Positions 6,912-9,345 of a DNA stretch of 9,345 nt are shown one piece after another; position 1 is the stretch's first letter, and each line of letters starts with the position of its first letter. Both the position numbers and the translations under genes were made by a program. Source of the DNA: Candidatus Competibacteraceae bacterium. Lineage in GTDB: Bacteria > Pseudomonadota > Gammaproteobacteria > Competibacterales > Competibacteraceae. The notes below the pieces were generated by a model that saw only the letters and a list, made by a program, of their open reading frames with translations, searched no databases and was not told where the DNA came from. The stretch spans positions 1-9,345 of the forward strand of contig SKOM01000146.1 of the NCBI GenBank assembly GCA_007120095.1, read 5' to 3'.

Positions 6912-8673
6912 GGGTTTGTAACCAGAGTTCCAGTAACCCGAGTTGCCACAGTTTGGATCCGCGCAGTGGCGTGATATGGGATTCGGGGTCTTTAATCAGT
7001 TCAGCGATGTAATCTTGGTTGAACAGCTCGCGTTCGCGTGATCGAGGTGAGAGCAGGGCGTCTTCAACATAGCCCAGAAAATCACCACGCAGGTACTTAA
7101 GCGCGGGTACCGGAAAATAACCTTTAGGTCGGTCAATGACCCCGGCAGGAATTACTTGTCGGGCGGCCTCCTTGAGGATGTATTTGCCTTCGCCGGTGAC
7201 CTTGTGCCGAGCGGGAATACGGGCAGCCAGCTCGACCAGCTCATGATCGAGAAACGGTACCCGAGCTTCCAGGCCCCAGGCCATGGTCATATTATCAACC
7301 CGTTTGACCGGATCATCGACCAGCATTACCGTGGTGTCCAGGCGTAGGGCTTTATCGACTCCAGCGACCGCACCGGCTTGGGCAAAGTGCTCGGTGACAA
7401 AGCGGCCGCTGTGATCCGGACCGTGGAAACGGGGATGAACGGTTTGCAAATATTCCCCATGGTCGCGATCAAAAAACACGCGTCGATAATCGGTGAGCGG
7501 ATCACGACTGTCCAGTAACGGGGGGTACCAGTGGTAGCCACCGAAAACTTCATCAGCCCCTTGGCCGCTTTGTACCACCTTACTGTGCTTGGACACCGCC
7601 TCGGAGAGCAGGTAAAAGGCCACGCAGTCATGACTGACCATCGGCTCGGCCATAGCACGGATGGCATTGGGCAATTCGGGCAGCAGCCGCCGACTGTCAA
7701 TGAAGATCTGTTCATGATCGGTGGCGTAATGCTGGGCGATTAAATCGGAATATTGAAATTCGTTACCGGCTTCCTGGCCGACATCCTCAAAGCCGATGGA
7801 ATAGGTGCGCAGATTATTGACACCCGCCTCACACATCAGCCCGACGATCAGGCTGGAATCCACGCCGCCAGAGAGCAGGGCACCGACCGGCTCATCGGAG
7901 ACCAGCCGCCGCGCTACGGCAGTGCGTAGAGCACTCAGGGTTTGTGTCCGCCAACCCTCGAAATCCAGACGGTTCTCCTCGCCCCGGGGTTCATAGGACA
8001 ATTCCCAGTAACGCCATTGTTCGTGGCGGCCGTCCGGCTCAATACGCATCAGATGGGCCGGAGGCAGTTTGCGTACACCTTTAAGAACGGTGTGCGGAGC
8101 GGGAACGACCGCATGGAAACTCAGATAATGATGCAGAGCCACAGGATCGATATCGGTGTCGATATCTCCGCCGCACAGCAATGCCGGCAGGGTAGAGGCG
8201 AACCGTAGCCGTTGGCTGTTGTGGCTATAGTACAGTGGCTTGATGCCCAGTCGGTCGCGGCCCAGCAGTACGCGACCCGAATCACGCTCCCACAGAGCAA
8301 AGGCGAACATCCCATGTAATCTTTGGACGAAATCCGCTCCCCACGCATGATACGCCTTAAGCAGTACCTCGGTATCGCCGCTGGAGAAGAAACGATAGCC
8401 ATGCTGCTGCAACTCGGCGCGCAGTTCAGGGTGATTATAAATCGCCCCGTTGAAGACAATGCCCAAGCCTAATTCAGGATCAATCATCGGCTGTTGGGCA
8501 CGTACGCTGAGATCCATGATTTTCAAGCGTCGATGACCGAAGCCTAACGCACCTTGTAGCCATAACCCAGAGCCGTCCGGACCCCGACCGCTATGTGCGG
8601 TATTCATCCGATCAAGCAGGGCTGGATCCGCTGGGTTGCTGTCAAAGCGAATTTCACCAACGATGCCACACAT
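6901..8673 (-). CDS. asnO: N-acetylglutaminylglutamine amidotransferase (asparagine synthetase-like)
   Basis: 590 residues. A class II glutamine amidotransferase fused to an asparagine synthetase-type synthetase domain. In this locus it amidates the C-terminus of N-acetylglutaminylglutamine to yield NAGGN. The N-terminal nucleophile is Cys2 in MCGIVGE, and the glutaminase domain continues with GRGPDGSG (29-36), GHRRLKIMDLS (46-56) and FNGAIYN (74-80). The ATP pyrophosphatase loop is SGGVDSS (268-274). It is followed by GQGADEVFGGY (about 370-380) and DNMTMAWGLEARVPFLDHE (460-478). All catalytic elements are intact. By sequence alone it could be called AsnB; the adjacent ngg and M42 genes identify it as the NAGGN enzyme. 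The ATG at 8673 has an AGGAGAA ribosome site 8 nt upstream. It is the first gene of the operon and is divergent from guaB. Osmotic induction is known for homologues, but no specific promoter element could be identified here. Confidence 0.95.
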   Translation of the reverse strand: MCGIVGEIRFDSNPADPALLDRMNTAHSGRGPDGSGLWLQGALGFGHRRLKIMDLSVRAQQPMIDPELGLGIVFNGAIYNHPELRAELQQHGYRFFSSGDTEVLLKAYHAWGADFVQRLHGMFAFALWERDSGRVLLGRDRLGIKPLYYSHNSQRLRFASTLPALLCGGDIDTDIDPVALHHYLSFHAVVPAPHTVLKGVRKLPPAHLMRIEPDGRHEQWRYWELSYEPRGEENRLDFEGWRTQTLSALRTAVARRLVSDEPVGALLSGGVDSSLIVGLMCEAGVNNLRTYSIGFEDVGQEAGNEFQYSDLIAQHYATDHEQIFIDSRRLLPELPNAIRAMAEPMVSHDCVAFYLLSEAVSKHSKVVQSGQGADEVFGGYHWYPPLLDSRDPLTDYRRVFFDRDHGEYLQTVHPRFHGPDHSGRFVTEHFAQAGAVAGVDKALRLDTTVMLVDDPVKRVDNMTMAWGLEARVPFLDHELVELAARIPARHKVTGEGKYILKEAARQVIPAGVIDRPKGYFPVPALKYLRGDFLGYVEDALLSPRSRERELFNQDYIAELIKDPESHITPLRGSKLWQLGLLELWLQTHGL

Positions 8674-8681
8674 CAGTTGTA

Positions 8682-8688
8682 TTCTCCT
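8682..8688 (-). promoter_or_regulatory. Ribosome binding site of asnO
   Basis: Reads AGGAGAA on the minus strand, 8 nt before the ATG at 8673. It is the only strong Shine-Dalgarno in the asnO-ngg-peptidase-glk run, which fits one main entry point with coupled translation downstream. Confidence 0.75.
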
Positions 8689-8785
8689 AAGCTAGAGTGC
8701 CATTTTGGAGCTAACCTTATCACACTGTATCTGTGCTTACCGAACCGAGTTATAATCACCTGCTTTATCTGCATTGGAGTACCGT
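8689..8785. promoter_or_regulatory. Divergent asnO / guaB control region with a guaB -10 box
   Basis: Most of the 112-bp spacer must hold promoters for both genes. On the plus strand TATAAT at 8751-8756 is a perfect sigma-70 -10 hexamer that would start guaB mRNA near 8763. No good -35 is seen 16-18 nt upstream, which may mean activator dependence. GGAG at 8776-8779, 6 nt before the guaB ATG, is its ribosome site. On the minus strand the best asnO guess is GATAAG at 8715-8720 (GTGTGATAAGG context), which is weak. CACA/TGTG arms flank 8721-8735. The two promoters would lie within about 40 bp of each other. Confidence 0.5.
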
Positions 8786-9345
8786 ATGCGTATCGTTCAA
8801 GAAGCCCTTACCTTTGACGACGTGCTCCTATTGCCGGCATACTCAGAAATTCTGCCGCGCAATGCTGAACTTAATACCCGCTTAACCCGTGGCATTACCC
8901 TCAATATACCACTGGTCTCCTCGGCTATGGATACCGTTACCGAAGCCAGTCTGGCCATTGCGATGGCACAGATCGGCGGCATCGGTATTATCCATAAGAA
9001 TATGAGTCCGACCAAGCAGGCCTCTGAAGTGCGCCGGGTTAAAAAATACGAAAGCGGAGTGATTTCCGATCCGATTACCGTATCGCCCCATGTCTCCATT
9101 GCCGATGTATTGGCGATCACCCGTGCGCATCAGATCTCCGGGGTGCCGGTCGTTGATGGCCAGCGTTTGGTGGGTATTGTAACCAGCCGCGATATGCGCT
9201 TTGTCACTGATTTAACCGCCTCGGTAGCCAGTATTATGACCGGGCGTGATCGTCTGGTGACGGTACGCGAGGGTGCCTCCCATGCCGAAGTGTTGAGTCT
9301 GCTGCATGAACATCGGATTGAAAAAGTGCTGGTGGTGGATGATGC
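8786..9345 (+). CDS. guaB: IMP dehydrogenase, N-terminal part (3' end outside window)
   Basis: Oxidises IMP to XMP with NAD+, the first committed step of GMP synthesis, in the cytoplasm. I translated from the ATG at 8786 and obtained 186 complete codons open to the window end. The start MRIVQEALTFDDVLLLPAYS is characteristic of bacterial GuaB. It is followed by barrel segments IPLVSSAMDTVTE (near 42-54) and MAQIGGIGIIHKNM (near 61-74). The Bateman (CBS-pair) domain begins around residue 92 (VISDPITVSPHVSIADVL, then GVPVVDGQRLVGIVTSRDMR) and is entering its second CBS repeat at the cut (HRIEKVLVVDDA). The catalytic Cys loop lies beyond the window. GGAG 6 nt upstream sets the start. guaA usually follows in gammaproteobacteria but cannot be seen. 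Confidence 0.97.
   Translation, partial: MRIVQEALTFDDVLLLPAYSEILPRNAELNTRLTRGITLNIPLVSSAMDTVTEASLAIAMAQIGGIGIIHKNMSPTKQASEVRRVKKYESGVISDPITVSPHVSIADVLAITRAHQISGVPVVDGQRLVGIVTSRDMRFVTDLTASVASIMTGRDRLVTVREGASHAEVLSLLHEHRIEKVLVVDD

Noticed and set aside
8149..8166. Inverted repeat GATATCG / CGATATC
   Set aside because: It is within asnO and encodes the D-I-D-T-D-I-D stretch; repeated Asp-Ile codons explain it.
8797..9120. Minus-strand open frame of 107 codons opposite guaB
   Set aside because: guaB is clearly coded on the plus strand across this region; the antisense product resembles no known family.
1..9345. Possible mobile element, defence island, CRISPR array, tRNA or other novel system
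   Set aside because: No transposase, integrase, terminal repeats, spaced direct repeats or cloverleaf were seen. All large frames belong to recognised families.

Overview
The window looks like chromosomal DNA of a gammaproteobacterium, probably one that meets salt or osmotic stress. The Tex, RraA, MepK-type, glucokinase and GuaB proteins all read like gammaproteobacterial family members. The central genes make a compatible solute. Gene density is high, genes overlap by a few bases, and no mobile element, CRISPR array or RNA gene is visible. Eight protein genes account for nearly all of the sequence; two run off the window ends.

Layout. At the left, on the minus strand and read right to left, is a tight cluster: a Tat-exported MepK/YcbK-type murein endopeptidase (2168-2782), an RraA-family protein (1682-2164) and the 5' three quarters of tex (1-1682). 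The spacings are 3 nt and a 1-nt stop/start overlap, so they are very probably co-transcribed. A 138-bp gap (2783-2920) separates them from a second minus-strand cluster. Read right to left, that cluster is asnO (6901-8673), ngg (5103-6911), an M42-family peptidase (3920-5119) and glucokinase glk (2921-3889). A 112-bp divergent spacer then leads to guaB (IMP dehydrogenase) on the plus strand, cut by the right end.

How the genes work together. asnO, ngg and the M42 peptidase form the known N-acetylglutaminylglutamine amide (NAGGN) osmoprotectant locus. Ngg is a GNAT acetyltransferase fused to an ATP-grasp ligase; it acetylates glutamine and joins two glutamines. AsnO, an asparagine-synthetase-like amidotransferase, amidates the C-terminus. 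The peptidase always travels with them, but its role is not settled. Glucokinase follows 30 nt downstream in the same direction and may share the transcript. The locus is complete and intact here.

I did not find a clearly undescribed system. The points most worth a second look are the unassigned M42 peptidase, the glucokinase attached to the osmolyte operon, and an RraA homologue that keeps the D-X20-R-D aldolase motif, which E. coli RraA lacks.
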